From: an uncultured Lachnospiraceae bacterium
GTDB taxonomy: Bacteria > Bacillota > Clostridia > Lachnospirales > Lachnospiraceae
Assembly: GCA_900553355.1 (NCBI GenBank)
Contig: USDK01000015.1
Location: 1 to 50,841 of the forward strand
Direction: 5' to 3'
DNA length: 50,841 nucleotides
The position numbers were made by a program, and so were the translations under genes. Shown here one piece after another: positions 24,253 through 33,277 of the stretch. How positions within the stretch are numbered: the stretch's first letter is position 1; each line of letters opens with the position of its first letter. Below the pieces are notes generated by a model. That model saw only the letters and a list, made by a program, of their open reading frames with translations, was not told the DNA's origin and made no database searches.

Positions 24253-25107
24253 CTATTTTACATGTGTATGCGTAAACAAATGATCCTGGCAATATTCATA
24301 ATTGCCCCTGCATTTTGAGCAGTATCGGAACTCCAGATCCGGATTGTCCAGCTCCGTCCGGCCACAGACCGCGCATTTATGCCTTGCACCGTTCTCATAG
24401 TAATTCAGCGGGCGCTGGGCACGGTTCATTTTCCTCTGATACTCCTTCTTTCTCTGACGTTCCTTATGAGAATATGGATTGCTTCTCCTGTTGCTTAAGA
24501 AAAACAGCCATACATTGACAAGCGACACAAGCGCCCCCAGCGCCATACTCGCCGATCCTCTGCCAGGCAGGAAAAACTGGATGATGGCATACGCAAAATA
24601 GAATGCATCAATGACAGCCAGCCATTTCCCCTTGATCGGGATCGCAAAATACAACAAAAACTGGGCATCCTGAAACATAAATGCAAACAGGAAAAACATA
24701 GACAAAAGCAGATACTGCGTATCCAGCCCCACACGGTAAGAACCTCCGGTAAGCACATATACCAGCAGGCTTCCCAGTACGTGCAGGATCAGTCCCTGGA
24801 ATACAAAGACATTAAACCGGAAGGTCCCAAGAATCGCTTCCAGCTGACGCCCCAGCATATAGTATACGTACAAAAGGATCGCACATATGATCAGATTCGT
24901 AGAGGGTGGAATCATGACGAATGTGATGATCCTCCAGATCTGTCCATGAAGGATCATGGCCGGGTCAAGGCTCAAATACTGCACATAAAAAAGCGGATTG
25001 ATCAGAAATACCGCAAATCCGACGACATACAGCACAATCAGATAATTCATCAGATTCGGAATCGCGTATCTCCCAATCTTCCGCTCCAGTTTGTCTAACC
25101 AATTCAT
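24253..25107 (-). CDS. Rhomboid/derlin-like membrane protein with C-terminal zinc ribbon
   Basis: The 284-residue product has about six hydrophobic segments in residues 15-210 followed by a basic linker and a cysteine/histidine tail: CAVC, then YCSKC, then YCQDHLFTHTH, which looks like a treble-clef or zinc-ribbon site. The segment HGQIWRIITFVMIPP after the first hydrophobic helix resembles the loop-1 WR motif of rhomboids and derlins. I do not see the protease GxSG serine motif nor the catalytic histidine context, so it may be a pseudoprotease. ATG at 25107 has AAGGAG 7 bases upstream. It shares a promoter with pyk. Function unknown. Confidence 0.7.
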   Translation of the reverse strand: MNWLDKLERKIGRYAIPNLMNYLIVLYVVGFAVFLINPLFYVQYLSLDPAMILHGQIWRIITFVMIPPSTNLIICAILLYVYYMLGRQLEAILGTFRFNVFVFQGLILHVLGSLLVYVLTGGSYRVGLDTQYLLLSMFFLFAFMFQDAQFLLYFAIPIKGKWLAVIDAFYFAYAIIQFFLPGRGSASMALGALVSLVNVWLFFLSNRRSNPYSHKERQRKKEYQRKMNRAQRPLNYYENGARHKCAVCGRTELDNPDLEFRYCSKCRGNYEYCQDHLFTHTHVK

Positions 25108-25147
25108 AGAATTACTCCTTATTTTTCCAAATCTCATACATGTAGTC

Positions 25148-25176
25148 ATTCTATCCTTTTAGCACTTGTTTGTCAA
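25148..25176 (-). promoter_or_regulatory. Promoter of the rhomboid-like gene and pyk
   Basis: Minus-strand TTGACA (25171-25176), 17 bp, TAGAAT (25148-25153), about 35 bp upstream of the start codon. Confidence 0.85.
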
Positions 25177-25227
25177 TTCTGCCAATAAAGTTTAACAGGT
25201 TTTTTATATTTACATTACATTTTTTAA

Positions 25228-25256
25228 TTGTTATTTTGGTCAATATGTCGTATAAT
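25228..25256 (+). promoter_or_regulatory. Promoter of the giant activase-like gene
   Basis: TTGTTA (25228-25233), 17 bp, TATAAT (25251-25256). The leader to the start codon at 25332 is about 70 nt and AT-rich, with no clear structure. Confidence 0.8.
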
Positions 25257-25331
25257 GTTACAAGTTGTTGCTAAGTAAACACATTTAATAAGTAGAAACA
25301 CATATATTACTATATGAGGAGTTACATAGTT

Positions 25332-28300
25332 ATGAATCAGAAAACACAATATACTTTGGGCATTGATATTGGCTCTACCACGGTAAAAATTGCCATTTTG
25401 TCCGAAGACGGAGATGTTCTGTTTTCGGATTACGAAAGACATTATGCGAATATTCAGGAGACCCTTTCCGATCTTCTCGGAAGAGCCATCTACAAACTCG
25501 GCGCAATCTATGCTTCTCCGGTAATCACAGGGTCCGGCGGGCTGACACTGGCCAAAAATCTGGGAATTCCTTTTGTGCAGGAGGTTATCGCAGTCTCTAC
25601 TGCGCTGCAGGATTATGCACCTCAGACAGATGTCGCCATTGAGCTGGGTGGAGAGGATGCCAAGATCATCTATTTTGAAGGCGGTAATGTTGAACAGCGG
25701 ATGAACGGCGTATGTGCCGGAGGAACCGGATCTTTTATCGATCAGATGGCTTCTCTTCTGCAGACAGACGCTGCCGGGCTGAACGAATATGCTAAAAATT
25801 ACAAAGCACTATATTCGATTGCGGCCAGATGTGGCGTTTTTGCAAAATCTGACATCCAGCCGCTGATCAACGACGGTGCATCTAAGGAAGACCTGGCTGC
25901 ATCCATCTTCCAGGCTGTGGTAAACCAGACGATCAGCGGTCTTGCCTGCGGCAAGCCGATCCGTGGACATGTAGCCTTTCTTGGCGGTCCCTTACACTTC
26001 CTTTCTGAATTACGAGAGGCGTTCGTCCGTACCCTGCATCTGGATGACGAACATACCATCGCACCGAACCATTCTCACTTATTTGCAGCCATCGGTTCGG
26101 CCATGAACTCAAAAAAGGATATGGAAGTTTCCCTTCAGGAATTACAGACCAGGCTGGAAAGCAAGGTTAAGATGGAATTTGAGGTTGACCGTATGGAGCC
26201 TCTGTTCTCAACCGAGGCAGAATATCGGGAGTTCCAGGAGCGCCATGCAAAGCATCAGGTGCCGATGAAGGATCTCTCCTCCTATAAGGGGAAGGCTTTT
26301 CTTGGCATTGATGCCGGTTCTACTACCACAAAAGCCGCACTGGTAGGAGAGGATGGCACACTCCTTTATTCCTTCTACAATAACAACGAAGGAGATCCAC
26401 TGGGAACTACCATCCGTGCAATCAAAGACATCTACAGTAAACTGCCTGAAGACGTAGAGATCGTACACTCCTGTTCCACGGGCTACGGTGAGGCTTTGAT
26501 CAAGGCTGCTCTTCTTTTGGACGAAGGCGAAGTAGAAACTGTCGCACACTACTATGCGGCTTCCTTCTTCGAGCCAGATGTAGACTGTATCCTTGATATC
26601 GGCGGCCAGGATATGAAGTGTATCAAGATCAAAAATCAGACGGTTGACAGCGTACAGCTGAATGAGGCCTGCTCTTCCGGATGCGGATCCTTTATCGAAA
26701 CCTTTGCAAAATCTCTGAATTACACGGTAGAGGATTTTGCACACGAAGCATTATTTGCAACTCACCCGATCGATCTTGGAACACGCTGTACGGTTTTCAT
26801 GAATTCAAAAGTAAAACAGGCACAGAAGGAAGGCGCTTCCGTCGCAGATATTTCTGCAGGCCTTGCATATTCTGTTATCAAAAACGCCTTATTTAAGGTA
26901 ATCAAGGTATCTGACGCTTCTGAACTGGGTGAACATATTGTTGTCCAGGGCGGTACCTTTTATAATAATGCCGTATTAAGAAGTCTGGAAAAGATTGCAG
27001 ACTGTCAGGTCGTCCGTCCGGATATTGCCGGGATCATGGGCGCTTTTGGCGCTGCTCTGATTGCCAGAGAGCGTTACGTTGAATGTGAGGGTACCACCAT
27101 GCTTCCTATTGACCAGATCGAAGCGCTGGAATACTCCACTACCATGACTAAGTGTAAGGGATGTACCAACAACTGCCGTCTGACGATCAATCACTTCAGC
27201 GGCGGCCGTAAATTTATTACCGGAAACAGATGTGAACGCGGTCTTGGAAAGGCAAAGTCCTCCAATCATCTGCCGAATCTGTTTGAATACAAATTAAAAC
27301 GTTATTTTGATTACGAACCGCTTTCTGAGGAAGAAGCTGTAAGAGGTGTCATCGGCATTCCGCGCGTACTGAATATGTATGAGAACTATCCATTCTGGTT
27401 TACGTTCTTCAACACCTTAAAGTTCCGGGTTATTCTCTCTCCTTCCTCTACAAGGAAGATTTATGAGCTGGGTATTGAGTCCATTCCAAGCGAGTCCGAA
27501 TGCTATCCGGCAAAACTGGCCCACGGACACGTGCAGTGGCTGATCAACCAGGGGATCCAGCATATTTTTTACCCCAGCATCCCGTATGAACGCAACGAAT
27601 TCGAGGAGGCCAACAACCATTACAACTGCCCGATCGTTACCTCTTATCCGGAGAATATCAAGAACAATATTGATGCCATTGTAAACGGTGACGTAGATTT
27701 CATGCATCCGTTCCTGTCTCTCCAGAGCGAAGAAACGATCTCCTATCGGCTGATAGATGAGTTGTCAGAAAAGTTCTCCATTCCTGCGGAAGAGATCCGT
27801 TCTGCCGTTCACGCAGCCTGGATGGAACTTGCTTCCTGCCGGGAAGATATGCGTAAAAAAGGAGAAGAAACAATCAAGTTTTTAAATGAAACCGGCAACC
27901 GGGGGATTGTCCTTGCCGGACGTCCCTACCATATTGACCCTGAGGTCAACCACGGGATTCCGGAGCTGATCAATTCCTATAATATCGCCGTGCTGACAGA
28001 AGACTCTGTCTCCCACTTAAATCCTGTGGAACGGCCCTTAAATGTCATGGATCAGTGGATGTACCATTCCCGTCTGTATGCGGCGGCAAACTATGTAAAA
28101 ACCACAGAGAATCTGGATCTGATCCAGCTGAATTCCTTTGGCTGCGGACTAGATGCCGTCACCACAGATCAGGTGGCAGATATTCTGAATGGTTCCGGCA
28201 AGATCTATACCTCCCTGAAGATTGATGAGGTCAACAACTTAGGCGCTGCAAGGATCCGTGTCCGCTCTCTTCTGGCAGCTATCCGTGTCAGAGAGCAGAG

Positions 28301-29618
28301 AAATGAAAAGCGTGAACTTCACTCTTCTGCTATCAAGAAAGTGGTGTTTACCAAAGAAATGCGTAAAAACTATACGATCCTCTGCCCACAGATGTCTCCG
28401 ATCCACTTTGAACTGCTGGAGCCTGCTTTTAACGCTTCCGGCTACAACATCGAAGTGCTTCCAAACGACAACAAACAGGCAGTAGATATGGGGCTGAAAT
28501 ATGTCAACAATGACGCCTGCTATCCGTCTCTGATGGTGGTAGGCCAGATTATGGAGGCCATCCTTTCCGGAAAGTATGACACAGACCGGATTGCTGTCAT
28601 CATCAGCCAGACCGGCGGCGGCTGCCGTGCATCCAACTATATCGGCTTTATCCGCCGCGCATTGAAAAAGGCCGGCTATGAACATATTCCGGTTATCTCC
28701 ATCAATTTAAGCGGACTGGAGGACAATCCGGGATTCAAGATCACACCGATGCTGGCTCTTCGTGGAATCTATGCAGCAGTATTCGGGGACATCTTTATGA
28801 AATGCGTTTACCGCCTCCGTCCTTATGAGGCTGTACCCGGCTCCACCGACGCCATGCATGAAAAATGGGAAAAGGTGTGCAAAGAATTTGTCTCTCAGGG
28901 TTATCCTTCCAGACGGAAATTCAAAAAGCTCTGCCGGGAAATCATTGCAGACTTTGACAATCATATTGAATTAAAAGATATTAAAAAGCCTCGTGTCGGC
29001 GTAGTCGGAGAGATTCTGGTCAAGTTCCTGCCGGCAGCCAACAATTACCTGGTTGAACTTCTGGAAAACGAAGGAGCAGAAGCCGTAGTTCCAGATCTTC
29101 TGGACTTCCTGCTTTACTGCTTCTACAACCAGAACTTTAAAGTTTCCCATCTGGGAATGAAGAAATCCAAAGCTACGGTGGGTAATCTGGGGATCCGGGC
29201 CCTGGAATGGTTCCGGAAACCTGCTTCTGATGCATTCCGGGAAAGCAGACATTTTGATCCCCCGGCAGACATTGCCAAGCTAGGCGAAATGGCATCTGAA
29301 ATCGTTTCTCTTGGCAACCAGACCGGCGAGGGATGGTTCCTGACTGGAGAAATGCTGGAGCTGATACACAGCGGCGCTCCAAACATCGTATGTACACAGC
29401 CGTTTGCCTGCCTTCCTAACCATGTTGTGGGAAAGGGTGTTATCAAGGAGCTGCGCAGACGTTATCCCGAATCTAACATTGTCGCCATTGACTTTGATCC
29501 GGGTGCAAGTGAGGTTAACCAGTTGAACCGTATCAAGCTGATGCTGTCTACGGCAAATAAAAACCTGGCGAAAGAATTGGAAAAAGAATCAAAAGAAGAC
29601 GATGATATAGCTTCTTAG
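25332..29618 (+). CDS. Giant 2-hydroxyacyl-CoA dehydratase activase-type protein (two ASKHA domains, DUF2229 and HgdB-like regions)
   Basis: A 1428-residue cytosolic protein. Domain 1 (about 1-260) and domain 2 (about 320-580) are BadF/BadG/HgdC-type ASKHA ATPases: GIDIGSTTVK and GIDAGSTTTK open each, and each has the cysteine pair that holds the bridging [4Fe-4S] cluster in activators (C128/C167; C447/C486). A cluster C608-x2-C611-x3-C615 with C634 follows. The rest matches DUF2229 and dehydratase-like regions (SECYPAKLAHGH, LAGRPYHIDPE, NNDACYPSLM, GGGCRASNY). In characterised activases, ATP hydrolysis drives a low-potential electron into a dehydratase or double-cubane protein; here both halves seem fused in one chain. 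ATG 25332 has GAGGAG upstream. No substrate-specific genes adjoin. True reaction unknown. Confidence 0.85.
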   Translation: MNQKTQYTLGIDIGSTTVKIAILSEDGDVLFSDYERHYANIQETLSDLLGRAIYKLGAIYASPVITGSGGLTLAKNLGIPFVQEVIAVSTALQDYAPQTDVAIELGGEDAKIIYFEGGNVEQRMNGVCAGGTGSFIDQMASLLQTDAAGLNEYAKNYKALYSIAARCGVFAKSDIQPLINDGASKEDLAASIFQAVVNQTISGLACGKPIRGHVAFLGGPLHFLSELREAFVRTLHLDDEHTIAPNHSHLFAAIGSAMNSKKDMEVSLQELQTRLESKVKMEFEVDRMEPLFSTEAEYREFQERHAKHQVPMKDLSSYKGKAFLGIDAGSTTTKAALVGEDGTLLYSFYNNNEGDPLGTTIRAIKDIYSKLPEDVEIVHSCSTGYGEALIKAALLLDEGEVETVAHYYAASFFEPDVDCILDIGGQDMKCIKIKNQTVDSVQLNEACSSGCGSFIETFAKSLNYTVEDFAHEALFATHPIDLGTRCTVFMNSKVKQAQKEGASVADISAGLAYSVIKNALFKVIKVSDASELGEHIVVQGGTFYNNAVLRSLEKIADCQVVRPDIAGIMGAFGAALIARERYVECEGTTMLPIDQIEALEYSTTMTKCKGCTNNCRLTINHFSGGRKFITGNRCERGLGKAKSSNHLPNLFEYKLKRYFDYEPLSEEEAVRGVIGIPRVLNMYENYPFWFTFFNTLKFRVILSPSSTRKIYELGIESIPSESECYPAKLAHGHVQWLINQGIQHIFYPSIPYERNEFEEANNHYNCPIVTSYPENIKNNIDAIVNGDVDFMHPFLSLQSEETISYRLIDELSEKFSIPAEEIRSAVHAAWMELASCREDMRKKGEETIKFLNETGNRGIVLAGRPYHIDPEVNHGIPELINSYNIAVLTEDSVSHLNPVERPLNVMDQWMYHSRLYAAANYVKTTENLDLIQLNSFGCGLDAVTTDQVADILNGSGKIYTSLKIDEVNNLGAARIRVRSLLAAIRVREQRNEKRELHSSAIKKVVFTKEMRKNYTILCPQMSPIHFELLEPAFNASGYNIEVLPNDNKQAVDMGLKYVNNDACYPSLMVVGQIMEAILSGKYDTDRIAVIISQTGGGCRASNYIGFIRRALKKAGYEHIPVISINLSGLEDNPGFKITPMLALRGIYAAVFGDIFMKCVYRLRPYEAVPGSTDAMHEKWEKVCKEFVSQGYPSRRKFKKLCREIIADFDNHIELKDIKKPRVGVVGEILVKFLPAANNYLVELLENEGAEAVVPDLLDFLLYCFYNQNFKVSHLGMKKSKATVGNLGIRALEWFRKPASDAFRESRHFDPPADIAKLGEMASEIVSLGNQTGEGWFLTGEMLELIHSGAPNIVCTQPFACLPNHVVGKGVIKELRRRYPESNIVAIDFDPGASEVNQLNRIKLMLSTANKNLAKELEKESKEDDDIAS

Positions 29619-29623
29619 AATTG

Positions 29624-29677
29624 AAAAAAACTGCCGGACAGTGAGATGATGATCATTTCACTGTCCGGCAGTTTTTT
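29624..29677. terminator. Strong bidirectional terminator between the giant gene and modC
   Basis: A 20-bp stem, AAAAAACTGCCGGACAGTGA with its complement, around a loop of about 13 nt, with A and T runs at the ends. It can stop both convergent transcripts. Confidence 0.95.
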
Positions 29678-29685
29678 CCCAGGAA

Positions 29686-30735
29686 CTATCTCAGTAAAAG
29701 GATTTTCTCTTCCGGCATTTCAAGGAAATCCGGCATCCCCTTTTCTTTTAAAAGTCCAAGCATGTCTCTCTGAACAAACCAGCAGATCTCTTCTGCCCCA
29801 TCGGACGCACTTCTGATAAAATATTTCCGTTCAAAAGGGAGCTCTGCGATACTGCCGACTACTGCGACGATGCAGTTTTCTCTTCTTCCTTCCCATACCG
29901 GCACAAAATCATGAGCGCGGAATCCTACATGAGTAATGTCTTCCGGAATCTTTTTCCTCAGCACCAGATTGATTCCCCAGTCCGGGACTTTCAGATGATG
30001 ATCGTCTGTCCGCTCTGCACTGGCAATATTTTTACATCCGCTGATCCTTGCGGCTTCCACCCGCACTGGATCCGCGAAAATCTCTTTCACATCCCCACTG
30101 CGGATGATCTGTCCCTGATCCATCACCACCAGTTCCTGACTGAATCGGTAGATCTCATCCCTGCTGTGAGATACCAGGATCACTGTGCCTTCATAATCTT
30201 CCAGCATCTCCTGCATCTCCTGCTGAAGCCGGTCTCTTAAGTACGTATCCAGGGCCGAATAAGGCTCATCTAAAAGAATCATCTCCGGCCGGTATGCCAT
30301 GATCCTTGCAAGCGCCACCCTCTGCTGCTGTCCGCCGGAAAGCTGCTCTGGAAGTCTGTTTTCCAGCCCCTTAAGATGGAATTTCCGGATCATTTCCTCT
30401 ACCCGTTCCTTCTTTTCCTCCCTTTTCCCTCGCAGTCCGGCTCCTACATTCTCCCACACAGTCATTGTCGGGAACAGGGCATAGTTTTGAAAAAGGTAAC
30501 CAACCTTTCGTTTTTGCGGTTTCCAGTTGATCTTTTCGTCGGAATCAAACACGGTCTTCCCTTCGATACAGATGTGGCCGCTGTCCGGTTTTTCGATTCC
30601 GGCAATACTTTTAAGCGTCATACTTTTTCCGCATCCGGAAGCTCCCAGAATCCCGATCCTCCTGCACGGACTGTCAAGCCGGATATTCAGCTTAAAATCT
30701 CCATATGTCTTTTTAATTTCCACCTGTATGGACAT
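29686..30735 (-). CDS. modC: Molybdate ABC transporter ATP-binding protein
   Basis: ATPase of the molybdate (or tungstate) importer. The 349-residue product has Walker A GASGCGKS at 31-38, Q-loop FQNYALFP, signature LSGGQQQR near 136 and Walker B MILLDEPYSALD, then a C-terminal regulatory region of about 120 residues in the place of the ModC TOBE/MOP domain. Last gene of the molybdenum operon, 18 bp after modB. Confidence 0.93.
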   Translation of the reverse strand: MSIQVEIKKTYGDFKLNIRLDSPCRRIGILGASGCGKSMTLKSIAGIEKPDSGHICIEGKTVFDSDEKINWKPQKRKVGYLFQNYALFPTMTVWENVGAGLRGKREEKKERVEEMIRKFHLKGLENRLPEQLSGGQQQRVALARIMAYRPEMILLDEPYSALDTYLRDRLQQEMQEMLEDYEGTVILVSHSRDEIYRFSQELVVMDQGQIIRSGDVKEIFADPVRVEAARISGCKNIASAERTDDHHLKVPDWGINLVLRKKIPEDITHVGFRAHDFVPVWEGRRENCIVAVVGSIAELPFERKYFIRSASDGAEEICWFVQRDMLGLLKEKGMPDFLEMPEEKILLLR

Positions 30736-30753
30736 TTTCTTCTTCTCCTTCTG

Positions 30754-31458
30754 TTACCATCGCTTCGTCTGCTTCATATGCTTTCCGGAAACCAGATTCA
30801 TCAGAAACACAATGACAAACGCTATCAGCATTACGATCACAACCCAGACTCCGGCAGTCAGATAATCACCGTCCTGAATGACCATGGCAATCTTCTGTGA
30901 AATGGTCCCTGTTTTCCCCGGAATATTCCCGGCCAGCATGGATGTGGCGCCATATTCTCCCATAGCCCTTGCAAAGGTCAGAATGGTTCCGGACAAGAGA
31001 CCGGGGCCGGCAGCCGGGACAGCCACCTTCCAGAAAATCTCCATCTCTCCCATCCCCAGAGTACGGGCCGCATAGATCTGATTGACGTCCATAAGCTCAA
31101 AGGCTGCCCTGGCGTTCCGGTACATTAAAGGGAATGCGATTACCGTCGCTGCAATAATACATCCAAGCCAGGTCTGCACCACCTTGATATCAAAATTTTC
31201 AAACAAGAAAATACCAAGGGGGCGTCTCCTGCTGAATAAAAGCAGAAGAAAAAAGCCCGCCACCGTAGGCGGCAGTACCATGGGAAGAGTAAGGATCCCG
31301 TCTGCCACGGCCTTGACTCCTGGTCCTGCCTTTACTACCTTTCTGGCTGCGAAAATGCCAAGGAAAAAGGAGAGAATGGTAGCCACTACGCCTGTTTTCA
31401 GAGAAATATATAAAGGGCTCCAGTCAAGATCCTTTAAGATATCTATCATTTCTTCCAT
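30754..31458 (-). CDS. modB: Molybdate ABC transporter permease
   Basis: Membrane channel subunit of the Mod importer. The 234-residue product has about five hydrophobic helices, the N-terminal SPLYISLKTGVVATILSF typical of ModB and the EAA-type coupling segment ARAAFELMDVNQIYAARTLG, followed by ARAMGEYGATSMLAGNIPG. The ATG at 31458 is preceded by AAGGTGG; a GTG at 31488 in the same frame overlaps the end of modA's region and lacks a site. Confidence 0.93.
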   Translation of the reverse strand: MEEMIDILKDLDWSPLYISLKTGVVATILSFFLGIFAARKVVKAGPGVKAVADGILTLPMVLPPTVAGFFLLLLFSRRRPLGIFLFENFDIKVVQTWLGCIIAATVIAFPLMYRNARAAFELMDVNQIYAARTLGMGEMEIFWKVAVPAAGPGLLSGTILTFARAMGEYGATSMLAGNIPGKTGTISQKIAMVIQDGDYLTAGVWVVIVMLIAFVIVFLMNLVSGKHMKQTKRW

Positions 31459-31491
31459 GATGTTCCACCTTTCTGTTTTACCACCCACACA

Positions 31492-32325
31492 TTATCTTTC
31501 TACATCTGTATCAAAATAATAAGAGGAGAACACTTCTTTTGCCTCATCAGACAGGATAAATTCATAAAAATCCGCAGCCGCTTCTTCCTGAAGCTCATCT
31601 GCCTCATCATTGACCACCTGGCAGACCGGATAGATCACGTCTCCTGTCAGATCATAGCTGACTGTCTCCAGAATATCCAGATCATCCTCATATCCATATG
31701 TATCAGAATAGTAGGTGGTTCCCACCTCACAGGAGCCTTCGGCCACGGCCATCAATACTTTACTGACATTATCCTGTTCACTGATCTCTACGCCTCCGAG
31801 AGCCTCAGATACTTCTTCTGTGGTATATTCTTCTGCCGCTTTCGAACCGTCCAAAGTTCCCAGCGAAATCAAAGCTTCTCTTGTATAGCGTCCTACCGGT
31901 ACACTTCCGCCTGCCAGCGCAATGCTTTCGGCTTCATTCAGGTTCTCAAGACCCGTCACCTTCGTGCCGCTGTCCTTCAAAGACACGACTACCACCTGGT
32001 TGTTGACCACGTTTGCACGGGTTCCTGCCTTCACCAGTCCGTCTGTCTCCAGATCATCCATCTGCTTCTGGGCCGCTGAAAAGAAGATATCGCACTCATA
32101 TCCTTCCTGGATCTGGGTCAGTAAGGTTCCAGAACTGTCCGCGTTAAAAGATATTGTCACATTTGGATGGGTCTCATGATATCTTTCTGCCAGCTCCTCC
32201 ATCACTGTATCTAAGCTGGCTGCAATAAATACATGGATTTCTGTCTCCTCATTCCTGCCGCCTGCACAGGCAGTCAGTGAAAACATCATCATTCCCGCCA
32301 ATAAAATTGACACCAGTTTTTTCAT
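31492..32325 (-). CDS. modA: Molybdate-binding lipoprotein
   Basis: Extracellular solute-binding subunit. The 277-residue product starts with a lipoprotein signal peptide ending at the lipobox LTAC (Cys near residue 20), then the ModA body: HVFIAASLDTVMEEL, FNADSSGTLLTQI, CDIFFSAAQKQMD and the C-terminal DEADELQEEAAADFYEFILS. Lengths and motifs fit molybdate/tungstate binders; the choice between Mo and W cannot be made by eye. It lies 12 bp after the MOSC-MogA fusion. Confidence 0.93.
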   Translation of the reverse strand: MKKLVSILLAGMMMFSLTACAGGRNEETEIHVFIAASLDTVMEELAERYHETHPNVTISFNADSSGTLLTQIQEGYECDIFFSAAQKQMDDLETDGLVKAGTRANVVNNQVVVVSLKDSGTKVTGLENLNEAESIALAGGSVPVGRYTREALISLGTLDGSKAAEEYTTEEVSEALGGVEISEQDNVSKVLMAVAEGSCEVGTTYYSDTYGYEDDLDILETVSYDLTGDVIYPVCQVVNDEADELQEEAAADFYEFILSDEAKEVFSSYYFDTDVER

Positions 32326-32337
32326 TTTTCCCTCTTT

Positions 32338-33273
32338 CTATTTTCTTGCACATTCTCCTTCGGTTCCTCTTAAGATTCCAAGTCCATGCGGAAGCTCTGG
32401 AAGCAGAAATTCCAGCGCCTCACAGACTGCTTTGGGACTCCCCGGCAGATTGACGATCAGCGTTTTTTTCCGGATTCCCGACACTGCCCTGCTAAACATG
32501 GCTCTTTTGGTAATCCCCATGGAATACTGGCGGATCCCATCAGCAATCCCGTTCGCCATGCGGTCACAGACAGCGGATGTGGCCTCCGGGGTAACATCCC
32601 TCTGGGAAAATCCGGTTCCTCCGGTGGTAAAGATCACATCCACCTGCCGCTGATCTGACAGCCGGATCAATTCCTGCATAAGCGGTTCCATGCCATCCGG
32701 CAAAAGCAGCGACTCTCTGACCTCATATCCTGCCTCTGTCAGCATAGACACGATGGCCGGACCGCTTTCGTCCTTCCTCCTGCCTGACGCTCCTTTATCG
32801 CTCAAGGTTATTACGGCCGCGGTAAACGGGCGGTCCGGATCCGGCATAAGGACTTCCATCTCATCTCCGGTCCGGATCCTGCCTCCCTTCACCACCTGGG
32901 AAAACACGCCCTCTCTTGGCATGATACAGTCCCCCATCTTCTGATAGATCCGGCAATGGGTGTGGCATTCCTTTCCGATCTGTGTCAGCTCCAGAAGCAC
33001 ATCCCCGATCCGAAATCTGGCCCCGACAGGAAGACTGGAAAAATCAATTCCCTCTACGATCAGATTCTCCCCAAAGGCTCCTGGCTCCACCTTGGCGCCT
33101 TTTCTTCGGAATGCTTCGATCTTTTCGTAAGACAACAGGCTGATCTGCCGGTGCCAGTTTCCACCGTGGGCGTCCCCTTCAATCCCCCAGCCTTCCTGGA
33201 TCACCGCTTCTTCTACCGGATGCTTCTGTGTCCCCCGCTTTTCGCTGATACAGATTCCGACAATCTTTCCCAT
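32338..33273 (-). CDS. MOSC domain fused to MogA/MoaB-type molybdopterin adenylyltransferase
   Basis: A 311-residue two-domain protein. Residues 1-145 are a MOSC domain (GDAHGGNWHRQISLL, GAFGENLIVEG, ELTQIGKECHTHC with the conserved cysteine), a fold that binds sulfur carried to or on Moco. Residues 148-311 are a MogA/MoaB domain (AAVITLSDKGASGRRKDESGP, FTTGGTGFSQRDVTPEAT, VNLPGSPKAVCEAL), which adenylylates molybdopterin before metal insertion. The fusion puts cofactor activation and a sulfur-handling step in one chain. It is between moaA and modA in the Mo operon, 4 bp after moaA. Confidence 0.92.
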   Translation of the reverse strand: MGKIVGICISEKRGTQKHPVEEAVIQEGWGIEGDAHGGNWHRQISLLSYEKIEAFRRKGAKVEPGAFGENLIVEGIDFSSLPVGARFRIGDVLLELTQIGKECHTHCRIYQKMGDCIMPREGVFSQVVKGGRIRTGDEMEVLMPDPDRPFTAAVITLSDKGASGRRKDESGPAIVSMLTEAGYEVRESLLLPDGMEPLMQELIRLSDQRQVDVIFTTGGTGFSQRDVTPEATSAVCDRMANGIADGIRQYSMGITKRAMFSRAVSGIRKKTLIVNLPGSPKAVCEALEFLLPELPHGLGILRGTEGECARK

Positions 33274-33277
33274 CTCT

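Noticed and set aside
25314..25331. Upstream ATG of the giant activase gene
   Set aside because: It lies before the GAGGAG site, whereas ATG 25332 follows it and begins a sequence typical of the family.
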